64,000 bases of DNA from the NCBI RefSeq assembly GCF_031180975.1, contig NZ_JAPSLI010000004.1, positions 124,001-188,000 on the forward strand, given 5' to 3'. Source of the stretch: Microbacterium sp. Lineage in GTDB: Bacteria > Actinomycetota > Actinomycetes > Actinomycetales > Microbacteriaceae. Position 1 is the first letter of the stretch. Each line of letters begins with the position of its first letter. A model generated the notes under the pieces. That model worked only from the letters and a program-made list of their open reading frames with translations, was not told the origin of the DNA and searched no databases. This document shows, one piece after another, positions 29,493 through 39,400 of this stretch. The position numbers and the translations under genes were made by a program.

Positions 29493-30683
29493 ATGAAGCG
29501 CCGGCCGCTGACACCGCGGGGAGCAGGATGCCTGATCACCGGCATCCTGCTCATGATCGCGGCCAACGTGCTCGCCGCCCGCGCCCTCCTCTACGTCGGC
29601 GTGCTGCTCGTCACCGTCGTGGCGCTCGCCGCCCTGGCGGTGCACCTGCCCCGCCGCAGCGGCTCCGTCACCCGGGTGATCTCCACGGATCTGCTCGCCG
29701 TGGGCGAGACGTCGCGGGTCACCGTGCGGTTCGACCTGCGGGCGACCGGGGTGCCGCACGGCGTCTGGCGCGACACCCTGCCGCCCGCCGTCGCCGGTGA
29801 CGCGCACGGCGAGTACCCGGACGAGACGGCCCAGCTGCACTACGAGGTGACGGGCGTGCGCCGCGGGATCTCCACCCTCGGCCCGCTGATGCTGCGCACC
29901 GTCGACCCGTTCGGTCTCTCCCAGCGGGAGCAGCAGTTCGGCGACACGCGCACCATCACCGTCGTGCCGCAGGTGATCGCGCTCGCCCCGCTGCCGACCA
30001 AGGTCGGTGCCGCCGGCGGCAGCGCCCAGACCCGTTCCAGCAGGCTCGGCCAGGGCGCCGACAACCTCATCCCGCGCCCGTACGTGTCGGGCGATTCCCG
30101 CCGGCGCATCCACTGGCGCGCCACCGCGCAGCGGGGGGAGCTGATGGTGCGGCAGGAAGAGGAGGAGGCGAGCCCCGACGCGCTGGTCGTGCTCGACCGC
30201 TCGGCGGGCCGGTGGGCGCGACCGAGCGAGGAACCCGACCCGCTGTTCGAGACCGCCGTGTCGCTGTGCGCGTCGGTGGCGCTGCGCTTCGCGCAGGACG
30301 GCTACAGCGTCGACGTCGTCGACACCGGCGGCACGCTGCTCGGCGCGCTGCGCGGCCACGAGGACGACAGGGACGGCCTGCTCGTCGCGCTGGCCGGCAT
30401 CGCACCGCGCGGGGAGGCGCGCGACCTGCGCACCATCGTCGGCGGCAACCCGCCCGGCCCGCTCGTCATGATCACCGGGATGCTGACAGACGAGGATGCC
30501 GCACGGCTGAGCACCGCCGGCGCCGCGGCTCCCATCCTGTTCGCCGCGCGCCCTGCACCGGGTGCGCTCGACGCCGCCGCGGCCCACGGCTGGAGCACGG
30601 CGGAACTGCCAGCGGATGCCGATCCGGCGGCGGTCTGGGAGGATGCCCTCCCCGCTCCGACGGGGGTGCCCCGACATGGCTGA
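29493..30683 (+). CDS. DUF58 (von Willebrand-like) membrane-anchored protein
   Basis: 396 residues. Two membrane segments near the N-terminus (about 12-29 and 33-50) precede a beta domain and then the DUF58 core with RPYVSGDSRRRIHWRATA (about 192-209) and ALVVLDRS, a vWA-like strand with a DxS-type metal site. It sits between MoxR and the transglutaminase protein, as in thousands of bacteria. Its exact role is unknown; an assembly role at the membrane is the usual inference. Confidence 0.9.
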   Translation: MKRRPLTPRGAGCLITGILLMIAANVLAARALLYVGVLLVTVVALAALAVHLPRRSGSVTRVISTDLLAVGETSRVTVRFDLRATGVPHGVWRDTLPPAVAGDAHGEYPDETAQLHYEVTGVRRGISTLGPLMLRTVDPFGLSQREQQFGDTRTITVVPQVIALAPLPTKVGAAGGSAQTRSSRLGQGADNLIPRPYVSGDSRRRIHWRATAQRGELMVRQEEEEASPDALVVLDRSAGRWARPSEEPDPLFETAVSLCASVALRFAQDGYSVDVVDTGGTLLGALRGHEDDRDGLLVALAGIAPRGEARDLRTIVGGNPPGPLVMITGMLTDEDAARLSTAGAAAPILFAARPAPGALDAAAAHGWSTAELPADADPAAVWEDALPAPTGVPRHG

Positions 30684-32937
30684 TCCGAACCGCGCGCGCG
30701 GCGGCGAGCGCTCCGGCGACACCACGGCGCCTCCGGTGCTGCCGTCCGCCCTCGCCGCCGCCGCGATGCTCGTGGCGATGTGGCCGTACACGGCGGTGAT
30801 CCAGCCCGGTGCGTGGAGCCTCGTGGTCGTGACGATGATCATCGTCGTCGGGCTCGGTGGCGTGCTCGGGCGCGCGTTCCTGCGACACCGGCGCGCCGCG
30901 ACGCGGGAGGCCCTCACACTCGGCATCCAGACCGCCGTCGTGATCTGCGCGAGTACCGCCCTGTTCGGCCGGGACACCGGCATGTTCGGGCTGGTGCCGA
31001 CCCCCACGACGGTGCGACTGATCGGCGTCCACCTGTCGCAGAGTGCGGAGGAGATCGCCAACGGGGTCGCCCCGATCAGCGCCACGGAGTCGATCGCCGC
31101 GCTGCTGGGGATCTCGTTCGGCGTCGTCGCCGTCCTCGTGGACCAGCTGCTCGCGCATCGCCTGGTCGTGCTCGCGGTGGCCCTCACCACCGTCGTCGGC
31201 GCCATGCCGATGGTGGTGTCCTTCGGCGGGACGAACATGGTGTGGTTCCTGCTGCAGGCGATCGTCATCCTCGTGCTGCTGCGGTTCGCGGCCCGCCGCG
31301 ACGACCGCTCGCCGAGAGCCGCCTCGGCGCTCGTGGCCGCCGGGGTCGGCGTGGTCGCGGTCGCGGTGTCGCTGGCCGTGGTCCCCGGCCTTCCCGTCTC
31401 CGCCACCCTGCCCGGCTCGGGCGCACCGCTGACGGTCAGTGCCGACCTCCGTCTCGGCGACGATCTGCGCCGACCCGAGGGTGTCGAGGTGATGACGCTC
31501 GTCACCTCCGCGGCGGCGCCGCCGTATCTGCGACTGGCGACACTCTCCCGATTCGACGGCGAGGTGTGGCGCCCCGACCGCGGCAGTCAGCAGCCGCTGC
31601 GCGACGGCTTCGGCCCGCCCGACTGGGATGCCGCGGTGAAGACGTCCGAGCACGAGGTGTCGATCCGTGTGCTGGGCGTGTCGAGCGAGCGGCTGCCCGT
31701 GCCGTACGCGGCCGAGGCCATCGCCGGGCTGAGCGGCCGCTGGCGGGCCATGCCGCTGAACCGGACGGTGCTGACCAGCACGGCCGACGCCAACGGCGCG
31801 GACTACACCGTGACCGTGACCTCCGTGTCGCCGACGCTCGAGCAGATCCGCGCGACGACGGCATCCGGCCCGGTCGACAGGCCGGAACCCGCCGATGACC
31901 TGCCACCGATCATCACGGAGACCGCGCGCGAGGTCACCGCCGACGCGACGAACGACTACGACCGACTCATCGCGCTGCAGAGCTGGTTCCGCCAGGAGTT
32001 CACGTACTCGCTCGAGGCGCCGGTGCAGGAGGGCTTCGACGGCACCGGGGCGGACGCAGTCGCGACGTTCCTCGAAGAGCGCACCGGCTACTGCATCCAC
32101 TTCGCCGGGGCGTTCGCGCTCATGGTGCAGTCGCTGGACATGCCGGTGCGGATCGTCGTCGGCTACCTGCCCGGCACCGCCACCGACGAGAAGCGCGGCG
32201 ACGACACGGTGTACTCGATCTCCAGCGACCAGCTGCACTCCTGGCCGGAGGTGTACTTCGACGGCATCGGCTGGGTACCCTTCGAGCCGACCGCGACCCT
32301 CGGCGTGCCAACGGAGTTCGCCTCCGCGTCCGCCGGAGGCGGGACGAGCGGGGACCCGGAGGCGCCCACACCGACGACCGCACCCACCGACGGCCCCTCC
32401 GCGGGCCCGACCAGCAGCACCGACCCGCGATTCGAGGAGGATGCCGGCGGAGGCACCGCCCTGCGCACCCTCGACCCGACACCCGTCATGCTGTTCACCC
32501 TCGGGGTGCTGCTCGTCGCGCTGCTCCCCGGACTCTTCCGCGAGCTGCGCCGGCTGGTCCGCCGCCGGCGAGCGGCCGCGGGCGACGCGCTGGCCGCCTG
32601 GCGCGAGCTGACCGATTCGATGACAGATCTCGGCGTCCCCGCCGACCCGTCACACACCGCACGGATGCGTGGCGCAGCGCTCGCGAGGGAGCGCGGCGTG
32701 CGGGAGGAGCCGCTGCGGGTGCTGGTCGCGGCGGTCGAGCGGGCGGGCTACGCGGCGGATGGCGGAAGAGCGGATGCCGTGCCCCGCGGCGACCGTGCCG
32801 ACGTGCGCCGCCCCCTCGACGCCGTGCTGGCGGATCTGCGCGCCGCCTCACCGGCATCCGCTCGGCTGCGGGCGGCGCTGCTGCCCGCGTCGCTGGTGCG
32901 GGCGCCGATCACCGACCGGGCGCGCACCACCGTGTGA
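30676..32937 (+). CDS. Transglutaminase-like membrane protein (TgpA type)
   Basis: 753 residues from ATG 30676, which overlaps the DUF58 stop by eight bases. The N-terminal half has about six membrane segments (TgpA_N). An extracytoplasmic transglutaminase/protease-like domain follows with Cys in RTGYCIHFAGAF (about 473-484), His in LHSWPEVYFDG (about 519-529) and a downstream Asp, a full Cys-His-Asp triad. A Thr/Pro/Ser linker, another membrane segment (about 597-615) and a cytosolic DUF4129-like tail end the protein. Likely works with MoxR and DUF58 on cell-surface proteins or peptides. Confidence 0.92.
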   Translation: MADPNRARGGERSGDTTAPPVLPSALAAAAMLVAMWPYTAVIQPGAWSLVVVTMIIVVGLGGVLGRAFLRHRRAATREALTLGIQTAVVICASTALFGRDTGMFGLVPTPTTVRLIGVHLSQSAEEIANGVAPISATESIAALLGISFGVVAVLVDQLLAHRLVVLAVALTTVVGAMPMVVSFGGTNMVWFLLQAIVILVLLRFAARRDDRSPRAASALVAAGVGVVAVAVSLAVVPGLPVSATLPGSGAPLTVSADLRLGDDLRRPEGVEVMTLVTSAAAPPYLRLATLSRFDGEVWRPDRGSQQPLRDGFGPPDWDAAVKTSEHEVSIRVLGVSSERLPVPYAAEAIAGLSGRWRAMPLNRTVLTSTADANGADYTVTVTSVSPTLEQIRATTASGPVDRPEPADDLPPIITETAREVTADATNDYDRLIALQSWFRQEFTYSLEAPVQEGFDGTGADAVATFLEERTGYCIHFAGAFALMVQSLDMPVRIVVGYLPGTATDEKRGDDTVYSISSDQLHSWPEVYFDGIGWVPFEPTATLGVPTEFASASAGGGTSGDPEAPTPTTAPTDGPSAGPTSSTDPRFEEDAGGGTALRTLDPTPVMLFTLGVLLVALLPGLFRELRRLVRRRRAAAGDALAAWRELTDSMTDLGVPADPSHTARMRGAALARERGVREEPLRVLVAAVERAGYAADGGRADAVPRGDRADVRRPLDAVLADLRAASPASARLRAALLPASLVRAPITDRARTTV

Positions 32938-32944
32938 GCTCGCC

Positions 32945-33841
32945 TTACGCCGCGACGGCGTGCTCGGCGCACGGGATCGCGTCGCACGTCTCGCAGACGA
33001 CGAACTGGCGACGGCAGGAGGCGTCGGGGCAGTTCGCGGTGCGCTTCGTCGCGGTGCCGCAGCCGGCGCATCGCCCGATGACGGCGGCGTGGTCGGAGAA
33101 GTCGACGGAGCCTCGGCGGTCGAAGACGTACAGCGAACCCTCCCACAGTCCGTCGTCGCCGTACTGCTCGCCGTAGCGGACGATGCCGCCCTCGAGCTGG
33201 TACACCTCGCCGAACCCGCGAGACACCATCAGGCTCGACAGCACCTCGCACCGGATGCCGCCGGTGCAGTAGGTGACGACCGGCTTGCCCTTCAGGTCGT
33301 CGTACGCTCCGGAATCGAGCAGGTCGACGAAGTCGCGCGTGGCCTCGGTGTCGGGCACCACCGCATTGCGGAACCGGCCGATCTGCGCCTCCAGGGCGTT
33401 GCGGCCGTCGAAGAACACCACCTCGTCGCCGCGCTCGGCCATCAGCTCGTGCAGCTGCTCTGGGGTGAGTCGCGCTCCCCCGCCGACGACTCCGTGCTCG
33501 TCGACCACGAGCTCCCCCGGTGCACCGAAGGACACGATCTCCTCGCGGACCTTGACGCTCAGTTTCGGGAAGTCGACGCTGAACCCGTCGTCGTCCAGCG
33601 CTGTGCCCTCACTCCACTTGATGTCGGCGTTCTTGAACGCCGGGTAGTCGCGGAACCGCCGCACCCACTTCTTCAGCGCCGGCAGGTCGCCGCCGAGGGT
33701 GCCGTTGATGCCATGGGCTGAGATCAGCACCCGTCCGCGCAGCTTCAGGGCCTCGCCGAGGTCGCGCTGCCACACCCGGATCGCCTCGGGGTCGGCGAGC
33801 GGGGCGAACACGTAGAACAGCACGATCTTCGGGGTGGGCAC
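32945..33841 (-). CDS. trhO: tRNA uridine hydroxylase TrhO, rhodanese-domain protein
   Basis: 298 residues (GTG start). The UPF0176/TrhO family hydroxylates tRNA uridine 34 on the way to 5-carboxymethoxy- or methoxyuridine. The N-terminal acylphosphatase-like domain begins [11 protein letters not shown] and includes [11 protein letters not shown]. The rhodanese domain has the catalytic Cys in [10 protein letters not shown] (about 190-199). The tail carries a Cys-rich set ([23 protein letters not shown]) of the zinc-binding type common in actinobacterial members. It lies 9 bp downstream of the PfkB gene but is probably unrelated in function to that pathway. Confidence 0.9.
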   Translation of the reverse strand: MPTPKIVLFYVFAPLADPEAIRVWQRDLGEALKLRGRVLISAHGINGTLGGDLPALKKWVRRFRDYPAFKNADIKWSEGTALDDDGFSVDFPKLSVKVREEIVSFGAPGELVVDEHGVVGGGARLTPEQLHELMAERGDEVVFFDGRNALEAQIGRFRNAVVPDTEATRDFVDLLDSGAYDDLKGKPVVTYCTGGIRCEVLSSLMVSRGFGEVYQLEGGIVRYGEQYGDDGLWEGSLYVFDRRGSVDFSDHAAVIGRCAGCGTATKRTANCPDASCRRQFVVCETCDAIPCAEHAVAA

Positions 33842-33850
33842 CTGGAGATT

Positions 33851-34909
33851 CTAAGCGGGGGCGGCCGGGCGGAGCCTGGGCTCGGCGCCCGTTGGTGCGC
33901 CGGGCGGCCGCTCGTGCACAGGAGCCCGCATCGCGCGCTGGAGCGCACCGCGGCACTCGTCGGGAAGGGCTGCCACTACGGCGGCGATGCGCTCCCTTCC
34001 AGCCAGAGCCGCACCGGCGCCGCTCACGGCGACGGCGGCCGCGCCGCAGGCGTTCGCGAAGGCCGCGCGCAGCGCCGGGTCGGCCGGGCCGTTCAACCCC
34101 GTGAAGATGAGACCGGCGCAGAACGAGTCGCCCGCCCCAGTGCTGTCCACGGGCCGAACGGCCGGGACCGGCCCTGAGAACCCCTGCCCTCCGCTCCACA
34201 GCAGCGACCCCGCAGCCCCGCGGGTGAGCGCGACCAGCGACACCCCGCCGGCGGCGATCCGTTCCGCCGCCGTCGCGTCGTCGTCGGCATCCATCAGCCG
34301 CCGAGCCTCCGCCGACCCGATCACGACCAGGTCGACCGCCGGAAGGAACGCCCGCAGCTGCTCCGGCACCGCGGACACCGGGTCGACGGGGACGTCCAGC
34401 GACACCGTCAGGCCCGAGCGGCGGGCGACGGCTGCCGCGCGGATGGCGGCGGAGCGCTGCGGCTCGGCCAGCAGGGCGTATCCGGACACATGCAGGTGCC
34501 TGGCGGTCGAGAACGACGAGGGCACCGCGCCGACGTCGAGGTGGGCGCTGGCACCCCGGTACGCGAACATCGTCCGCTCGCCGTCGGGTGTGACGGTGAT
34601 CACATTCAGCGAGGTGCGCTCCTCACTCGTGCGACGGATGAGGCCGGTGCCGACCCCCGTCGCGCTCAGACCGGCGACGGCCTGAGCGCCCAGATCGTCG
34701 TCGCCGACGCAGCCGATCAGCGCGGTCCGGACGCCGAGCGCTGCCAAGACCACGGCGGTGTTGGCCGCGGACCCGCCGAACCCCATCCGTTGCCGCGATG
34801 CCACCCCGTCCCCGCCCGGGGCCGGGTAGGCAGGGATGTCGAGGTGCAGGTCGATGTTGAGGTCGCCCAGAAGCACGACCTCGACATCGTCCGGCACGTC
34901 GGCTGGCAC
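33851..34909 (-). CDS. PfkB-family carbohydrate kinase
   Basis: 352 residues, GTG start 4 bp after the stop of the PLP enzyme gene, so translationally close. It shows the ribokinase fold: GFGGSAANTAVVLAALG near the N-terminus (about 43-59) and the ATP/anion-hole motif DSTGAGDSFCAG (about 258-269) with catalytic Asp265. The C-terminal 40 residues after ALPDECRG are Pro/Ala-rich and not part of the fold. The operon also has a sugar ABC importer and a trans-sulfuration-type lyase, so it probably phosphorylates the sugar released inside the cell. Substrate unknown. Confidence 0.9.
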   Translation of the reverse strand: MPADVPDDVEVVLLGDLNIDLHLDIPAYPAPGGDGVASRQRMGFGGSAANTAVVLAALGVRTALIGCVGDDDLGAQAVAGLSATGVGTGLIRRTSEERTSLNVITVTPDGERTMFAYRGASAHLDVGAVPSSFSTARHLHVSGYALLAEPQRSAAIRAAAVARRSGLTVSLDVPVDPVSAVPEQLRAFLPAVDLVVIGSAEARRLMDADDDATAAERIAAGGVSLVALTRGAAGSLLWSGGQGFSGPVPAVRPVDSTGAGDSFCAGLIFTGLNGPADPALRAAFANACGAAAVAVSGAGAALAGRERIAAVVAALPDECRGALQRAMRAPVHERPPGAPTGAEPRLRPAAPA

Positions 34910-34913
34910 CTCG

Positions 34914-36104
34914 TCAGTCCCCGAGCGCCTGCGCGAAGTCGGCGATCAGGTCGTCGACCTTCTCGATGCCGACCGACACCCGGATCATGCCCTGGGTGAT
35001 GCCCATCTGCTGTCGCTCCTCGTCGGGGATGTCGAGGAACGCCATCGTCGCCGGCAGCTGCGTGACGGTGCGCACGCCGCCGAGGCTGGCGGCGAAGGAT
35101 GCCAGACGCAGGCTCTTGCACACCTGCGCGGCCTGCGCCTCATCGTCCACGCTGAACGCCAGCATCGCCCCGGAAGAGTCCAGCTGCTCACGCGCGGCCT
35201 CGTACTGCGGGTGCGACGGGTGCCCCGGGTAGTAGACCCGCTTCACCTTCGGGTGCGCGGCGAGCCATTCCACGAGTCGCCCGGCGTTCTCCGTCATCCG
35301 CTCCACGCGCAGCGGCAGGGTCTGGATGCCGCGCAGCAGCAGCCACGCGTTGAAGGGCGACAGCGCTCCGCCCAGCTTGGTGAGCGTGTTCCACCGGATC
35401 TTCTCGAGCCAGTCCGCGGGGAGGATGTCGGAGCGGATGCTGATCACGCCGCCGACCGCGTCGTTGTGGCCGCCGATGAACTTCGTCGCGCTCTCCAGCA
35501 CGATGTCCACGCCGTGCTCGTGCGGTCGGCAGACGATGGGGCTGGCGAACGTGTTGTCGCACATCACAACGATGCCGCGCTCGTGGGCGATGTCGCAGAT
35601 GGCGCGGAGCGGGGCGACCTTCATCGTCGGGTTGGCGATGGTCTCGACGTAGACGGCCTTGGTCTCGGGGCGGATCGCCGCGCGGACCTGCTCGACGTCG
35701 GTGGAGTCGACGAAGGTGACCTCGATGCCGAAGTCCTGGATGCGGTGGTCGAAGAACTCGTGGGTCGAGCTGTAGGTGGTCAGATCGACGACGATATGGT
35801 CGCCGACCCGCAGCAGTCCGAGCACCGCATGCGAGATCGCGGCCATGCCCGACGCGACGGACAGCGCGTCGGTGGCCCCGGCGATGAGCGCCATCTGATC
35901 GTCGAGCTTGTACTCGTTGGGGTTCCCGCAGCGGCTGTAGATGTTCACTCCACGACGGGCGCCGTCCACCACCTGGTCGTACGCGTCGCCCGCGTACTCG
36001 TAGTTGGCCGACATGAAGATCGGGTAGCTGATCGACTGCGAGCTCTCCTCCGGCGAGTAATAGACGGCGCGACTGGCGAGGCTCAGCTCCTGGGGGTTGT
36101 CCAC
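34914..36104 (-). CDS. PLP-dependent Cys/Met-metabolism enzyme (C-S lyase or synthase)
   Basis: 396 residues of the trans-sulfuration family. Seen: the cofactor phosphate site YSRCGNPN, ASGMAAISHAVL, the PLP Asp in VVMCDNTFASP, and the Schiff-base Lys in ESATKFIGGHND. In methionine gamma-lyase a Cys sits in the LYGCT segment; here the matching stretch is TYSSTHEFF, so that marker is absent. It lies 41 bp after the sugar permease genes and just ahead of the PfkB kinase. This context differs from the paired metB/cbs genes at 47-50 kb. Possible activities: cystathionine or homocysteine-type gamma-elimination, or a beta-lyase acting on the imported compound. Confidence 0.85.
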   Translation of the reverse strand: MDNPQELSLASRAVYYSPEESSQSISYPIFMSANYEYAGDAYDQVVDGARRGVNIYSRCGNPNEYKLDDQMALIAGATDALSVASGMAAISHAVLGLLRVGDHIVVDLTTYSSTHEFFDHRIQDFGIEVTFVDSTDVEQVRAAIRPETKAVYVETIANPTMKVAPLRAICDIAHERGIVVMCDNTFASPIVCRPHEHGVDIVLESATKFIGGHNDAVGGVISIRSDILPADWLEKIRWNTLTKLGGALSPFNAWLLLRGIQTLPLRVERMTENAGRLVEWLAAHPKVKRVYYPGHPSHPQYEAAREQLDSSGAMLAFSVDDEAQAAQVCKSLRLASFAASLGGVRTVTQLPATMAFLDIPDEERQQMGITQGMIRVSVGIEKVDDLIADFAQALGD

Positions 36105-36144
36105 GTGGGCATCCTTTCTGTTCCGACGATGACGCGGGGCGCGG

Positions 36145-37047
36145 TCACTGCTTGAGCGCGCCGCTGGTGAGTCCCCCGATGACCTGCTTCTGGAACACGA
36201 GGTACACCAGGAACGAGCCGAGCGCGGCGAGCAGGATCGCCGCCAGCAGCACGGGGTAATTCGTGGTGCGCTCGCCGACGAAGTCGGTGAGACCGAGAGG
36301 CAGCGTCTTGCGCTCCGGGCTGCTGAGCACGACCAGCGGGAAGAGGAAGTCGTTCCACACCCAGATCACGTTCACGATCGCGGTGGTGAACATCGCCGGA
36401 CGCGCGATCGGCACCATCACCCGAAGGAACGCCGAGAACTCGGACGCCCCGTCGATGCGCGCGGCCTCGACCAGATCGCGCGGCACCGAGGCGAAGAACG
36501 CGCGCATGATCAGCACGGAGATCGGCAGGTTGAACGCAACGGTGGGCAGGATGACGCCGGGCAGGGTGTCGAGCATCCCCATCTCGCGGATGATGGCGAC
36601 CAGCGGCACAAGAGCGATGTACGCCGGGATGGCCATCGCGACGAGCATGACCAGCTCGACGGCCGGCATCCAGGGGGTGCGGTAAACGACGAACGCGTAC
36701 CCGGCCGCGGTGGAGATGACCACGGTGATCACCACCGACGCCAGGGTGACCAGCAGCGAGTTCCACGCGTACAGCACGAGGGAGCCGTCGCCCAGTGCCG
36801 CCGCGTAGTTGTCCCACTGCAGCCCCGAGGGCAGCGACCACACCGACGCCTGGAACTCCTTGTTCGTCTTGAACGAGCTGTAGATCATCCACACGAACGG
36901 GAACAGCACGATGACGAGATGCACGAGCAGGATCAGCAGCACGCTGATCGTGCCCGCGCTCGGCGCGGTCCTGGTCCTGGGCCTGGGCCTGGTGCTGGTC
37001 GCGGTCCTGGTGCTGGTGCCGGTCCTGACGCTGGTCGCGGTGGTCAT
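36145..37047 (-). CDS. Sugar ABC transporter permease (MalG-like)
   Basis: 300 residues from ATG 37047, overlapping the stop of the partner permease (ATGA). A Thr/Arg-rich N-terminal stretch of about 30 residues, built from TSTRT-like repeats, precedes six membrane segments. The EAA loop that meets the ATPase is EAARIDGASEFSAF (about 205-218). It forms the importer with the two genes before it. No ATPase gene is in the cluster, so a shared MsiK-type ATPase encoded elsewhere is likely, as is usual in actinobacteria. Confidence 0.92.
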   Translation of the reverse strand: MTTATSVRTGTSTRTATSTRPRPRTRTAPSAGTISVLLILLVHLVIVLFPFVWMIYSSFKTNKEFQASVWSLPSGLQWDNYAAALGDGSLVLYAWNSLLVTLASVVITVVISTAAGYAFVVYRTPWMPAVELVMLVAMAIPAYIALVPLVAIIREMGMLDTLPGVILPTVAFNLPISVLIMRAFFASVPRDLVEAARIDGASEFSAFLRVMVPIARPAMFTTAIVNVIWVWNDFLFPLVVLSSPERKTLPLGLTDFVGERTTNYPVLLAAILLAALGSFLVYLVFQKQVIGGLTSGALKQ

Positions 37048-38036
37048 CGAGCCGTCCCCTTCACCCGCGCCGGCGACGACCCGCGGGAGCGGGTCATGCC
37101 CACCACGGCTACCCCGACGACCACGGTGATCAGCAGCTGGGCGATGCCGATGGCGGACGCGTATCCCGCTTCGAAGTTGCCGAAGCCGGTCTTGAACAAG
37201 TAGGTCGAGATCACGTCGGTGGCGTTGTTCGGGCCTCCCCTGGTCATCACGAACACCAGCGAGAAGGTCTTGAACGAGGTCACCACCGCGAGCAGGACGG
37301 TGGCCTGGACGTTGGAGAAGATCATGGGCACGCTGACCCCGAAGAACGTCCGGAAGTGTCCGGCGCCGTCGAGAGCGGCCGCCTCGTACACCGACTCGTC
37401 CACGTCCTGGAACGCCGCGACGAACAGCAGGATGTACAGGCCGAGGTAGGTGAGGTTCATCACGACCAGCACCGCCGGCATCGCGAGATTGCGGTCGCCC
37501 AGCCAGCCCTGATTCAGGCCGCCCAGTCCGACCAGCTCGAGGAAGCCGTTCAGCAGCCCGAAGTAGGGGTTGTAGACGAACTGCCACAGCAGACCGATGC
37601 AGATCTCACTGATCACCACGGGGATGACGTACAGGAACATGGCTGCCCGCTTGAACCGCGGGATCACGCGCACCAGCCAGTACGCGATCACCATCCCCAA
37701 TCCGACCTGGAACACGATGGCGGCGAGCGCGATCAGCACGTTGTTCCTCAGCGACGACCAGAACACGCCGTCGCCGAGAAGGCGGCTGAAGTTGCCCAGG
37801 CCGACCCATTCCCGCGGCGAGAATCCGTCCCAGGAGAAGAACGACAGCATGCCGGCGTTCGCCAGGGGATACGCGACGAATGCACCGAGGAAGGCCAGGA
37901 CGGGCGCCAGGAACAGGACGGCGATCAGCGACTCACGCCGCTTCGCCCGGCGCAGGCCACCACGCCGCGCACGGTCGACCGAAGCGCCCGCGTGGGGCTC
38001 CTCGATCGATCGTGCCTCGGTGTGCATTCGCGTCAT
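37044..38036 (-). CDS. Sugar ABC transporter permease (MalF-like)
   Basis: 330 residues from ATG 38036, which overlaps the binding-protein stop by four bases. A basic cytosolic N-terminus of about 35 residues leads into six membrane segments. The EAA motif is EAAALDGAGHFRTFF (about 219-233). It pairs with the permease downstream. Family: CUT1 sugar importers, which take up oligosaccharides or glycosides. Confidence 0.93.
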   Translation of the reverse strand: MTRMHTEARSIEEPHAGASVDRARRGGLRRAKRRESLIAVLFLAPVLAFLGAFVAYPLANAGMLSFFSWDGFSPREWVGLGNFSRLLGDGVFWSSLRNNVLIALAAIVFQVGLGMVIAYWLVRVIPRFKRAAMFLYVIPVVISEICIGLLWQFVYNPYFGLLNGFLELVGLGGLNQGWLGDRNLAMPAVLVVMNLTYLGLYILLFVAAFQDVDESVYEAAALDGAGHFRTFFGVSVPMIFSNVQATVLLAVVTSFKTFSLVFVMTRGGPNNATDVISTYLFKTGFGNFEAGYASAIGIAQLLITVVVGVAVVGMTRSRGSSPARVKGTAR

Positions 38037-39319
38037 TTCCCGGCGTTGACCGCTTCGCCGATCTGGTCCGCGGCCTGCGGTGCGTCGATCGATCCCTCGA
38101 TCAGGCCCTGCAGGGTGGAGTAGTAGACGGTGGTGGCCTTCGGCGGCAACGCTGTGTCGTAGAACGGGTCGAGGTGACCGGCCGGCTCGACGATGTCGGT
38201 CACGATGCCGGAGAGGACCGGTCCTGCCACGTCGGGCGTGGTAGCCCCCTGCAGAGTCACCATGGTCTTGCGAAGCTCGACGTACTTCTTCATGACGTCG
38301 GGGCTGGTCATGTAGCGCAGGAACTCGACCGCCGCCTCCTTGTTCTCGGCCTTCTCCGACATCGCGAACGCGGCTGCCACACCCGCGAGCACGTCGGTCT
38401 GGTCGCCTGCGCCTCCCGCGACCGTGGGGAACGGGAAGTAGCCGAGCTCGAAGCCGTCGGGCGCATCGGCCGACATGCCGATCTGCCAGGTGCCGTTCAG
38501 CACCATCGCGGCCTGGCCGTTCAGGAAGAGCAGATTGGCCTCCTGGTCCGACATGCCGTTCGCCCCTGTGGGCAGGTAGTCCTTCTGCGCGAGCGACTCG
38601 AGCATGCCCGCGCCTTCTTCCGTGAAGGTCGCTTCGTTGCCGTTGAGGAACTCGGTGACGATGCCGCTGCCGTGCGTGCGCATCTGGCCGTACTGGAACC
38701 AGAAGGTCGCGGGCCAGCTGTCCTTGTTGCCCAGTGCGACGGGCACGACGCCGTCCGCTTTGATCTGCTCGCACAGCGCCAGGTACTCGTCCCACGTCTT
38801 CGGCACGTCCCAGCCCTTGTCGGCGAAGAGCTTCTTGTTGTACCAGACCACGGCGGCGTCGATGTCGATGGGAACCGCGTAGGTGGAGTCGTCGAAGGTG
38901 ACCGATTCGAGCGCGCTCGGGATGAATCCGTCACCCCATCCGTCCTCCGCGAGCGCGTCATCCAGCTTGGCCACCTGACCGCTCTGCACGAACGCGTCCA
39001 AGTACCCGCCGGGGAGGGTGTAGAAGACGTCGGGCACGTCGCCGGTGGACATGGCGGTCTGGAGCTTGGTCTTGTACGAGGACTGCTCGGCCGCCACCTC
39101 CTTGATCTCGATCTCCGGGTGCTCCTTCTTGAAGCCGTCCATGGCCCACTTCATGAACTCGACCTTGTCGTCCTGGCCCGCGTAGGCATGCCAGACAGTG
39201 AGGGTGTCAGAGTCGCCTCCGCCCGAAGATACAGACCCGCTTCCGAGGCAGCCGGAGAGGGCGACGAGGGAACCGGCGGCGAGCGCGGCGAGCGCGGCTC
39301 TGCGGAGAGGACGTTTCAT
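38033..39319 (-). CDS. Sugar ABC transporter substrate-binding lipoprotein
   Basis: 428 residues from ATG 39319 with AAGGAGC upstream. The lipoprotein signal ends LVALSGC, so Cys24 is lipid-modified. The mature part has the family-1 solute-binding pattern: LTVWHAYAGQDD, a hinge PKTWDEYLALCE and LPTGANGMSDQE. It binds the substrate outside the cell and leads an operon of two permeases, a PLP enzyme and a kinase. The promoter lies between it and the divergent RpiR regulator. Confidence 0.93.
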   Translation of the reverse strand: MKRPLRRAALAALAAGSLVALSGCLGSGSVSSGGGDSDTLTVWHAYAGQDDKVEFMKWAMDGFKKEHPEIEIKEVAAEQSSYKTKLQTAMSTGDVPDVFYTLPGGYLDAFVQSGQVAKLDDALAEDGWGDGFIPSALESVTFDDSTYAVPIDIDAAVVWYNKKLFADKGWDVPKTWDEYLALCEQIKADGVVPVALGNKDSWPATFWFQYGQMRTHGSGIVTEFLNGNEATFTEEGAGMLESLAQKDYLPTGANGMSDQEANLLFLNGQAAMVLNGTWQIGMSADAPDGFELGYFPFPTVAGGAGDQTDVLAGVAAAFAMSEKAENKEAAVEFLRYMTSPDVMKKYVELRKTMVTLQGATTPDVAGPVLSGIVTDIVEPAGHLDPFYDTALPPKATTVYYSTLQGLIEGSIDAPQAADQIGEAVNAGK

Positions 39320-39347
39320 GGGGCTCCTTCGGGACGACACTGTCGAG

Positions 39348-39400
39348 GAAAGTGGTATCACTATATACTCGACGCATTCGACGTGGTAGCACCACTTTCG
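39348..39400. promoter_or_regulatory. Divergent promoter with paired RpiR-type operators
   Basis: Between the binding-protein gene and the rpiR-like gene, GAAAGTGGTATCAC (39348-39361) faces GTGGTAGCACCACTTTC (39383-39399). The outer arms GAAAGTGGT and ACCACTTTC are exact inverted repeats, and each site has its own internal GTGGT/ACCAC or GTGGT/ATCAC symmetry. An AT-rich TATATA sits between them and can serve as the -10 of the importer operon. This is a natural site for the adjacent RpiR protein. Confidence 0.75.

Noticed and set aside
34914..36104. Assignment as methionine gamma-lyase (mdeA)
   Set aside because: The position of the characteristic Cys reads Ser and the context is a sugar operon; only a general C-S lyase/synthase call is safe.
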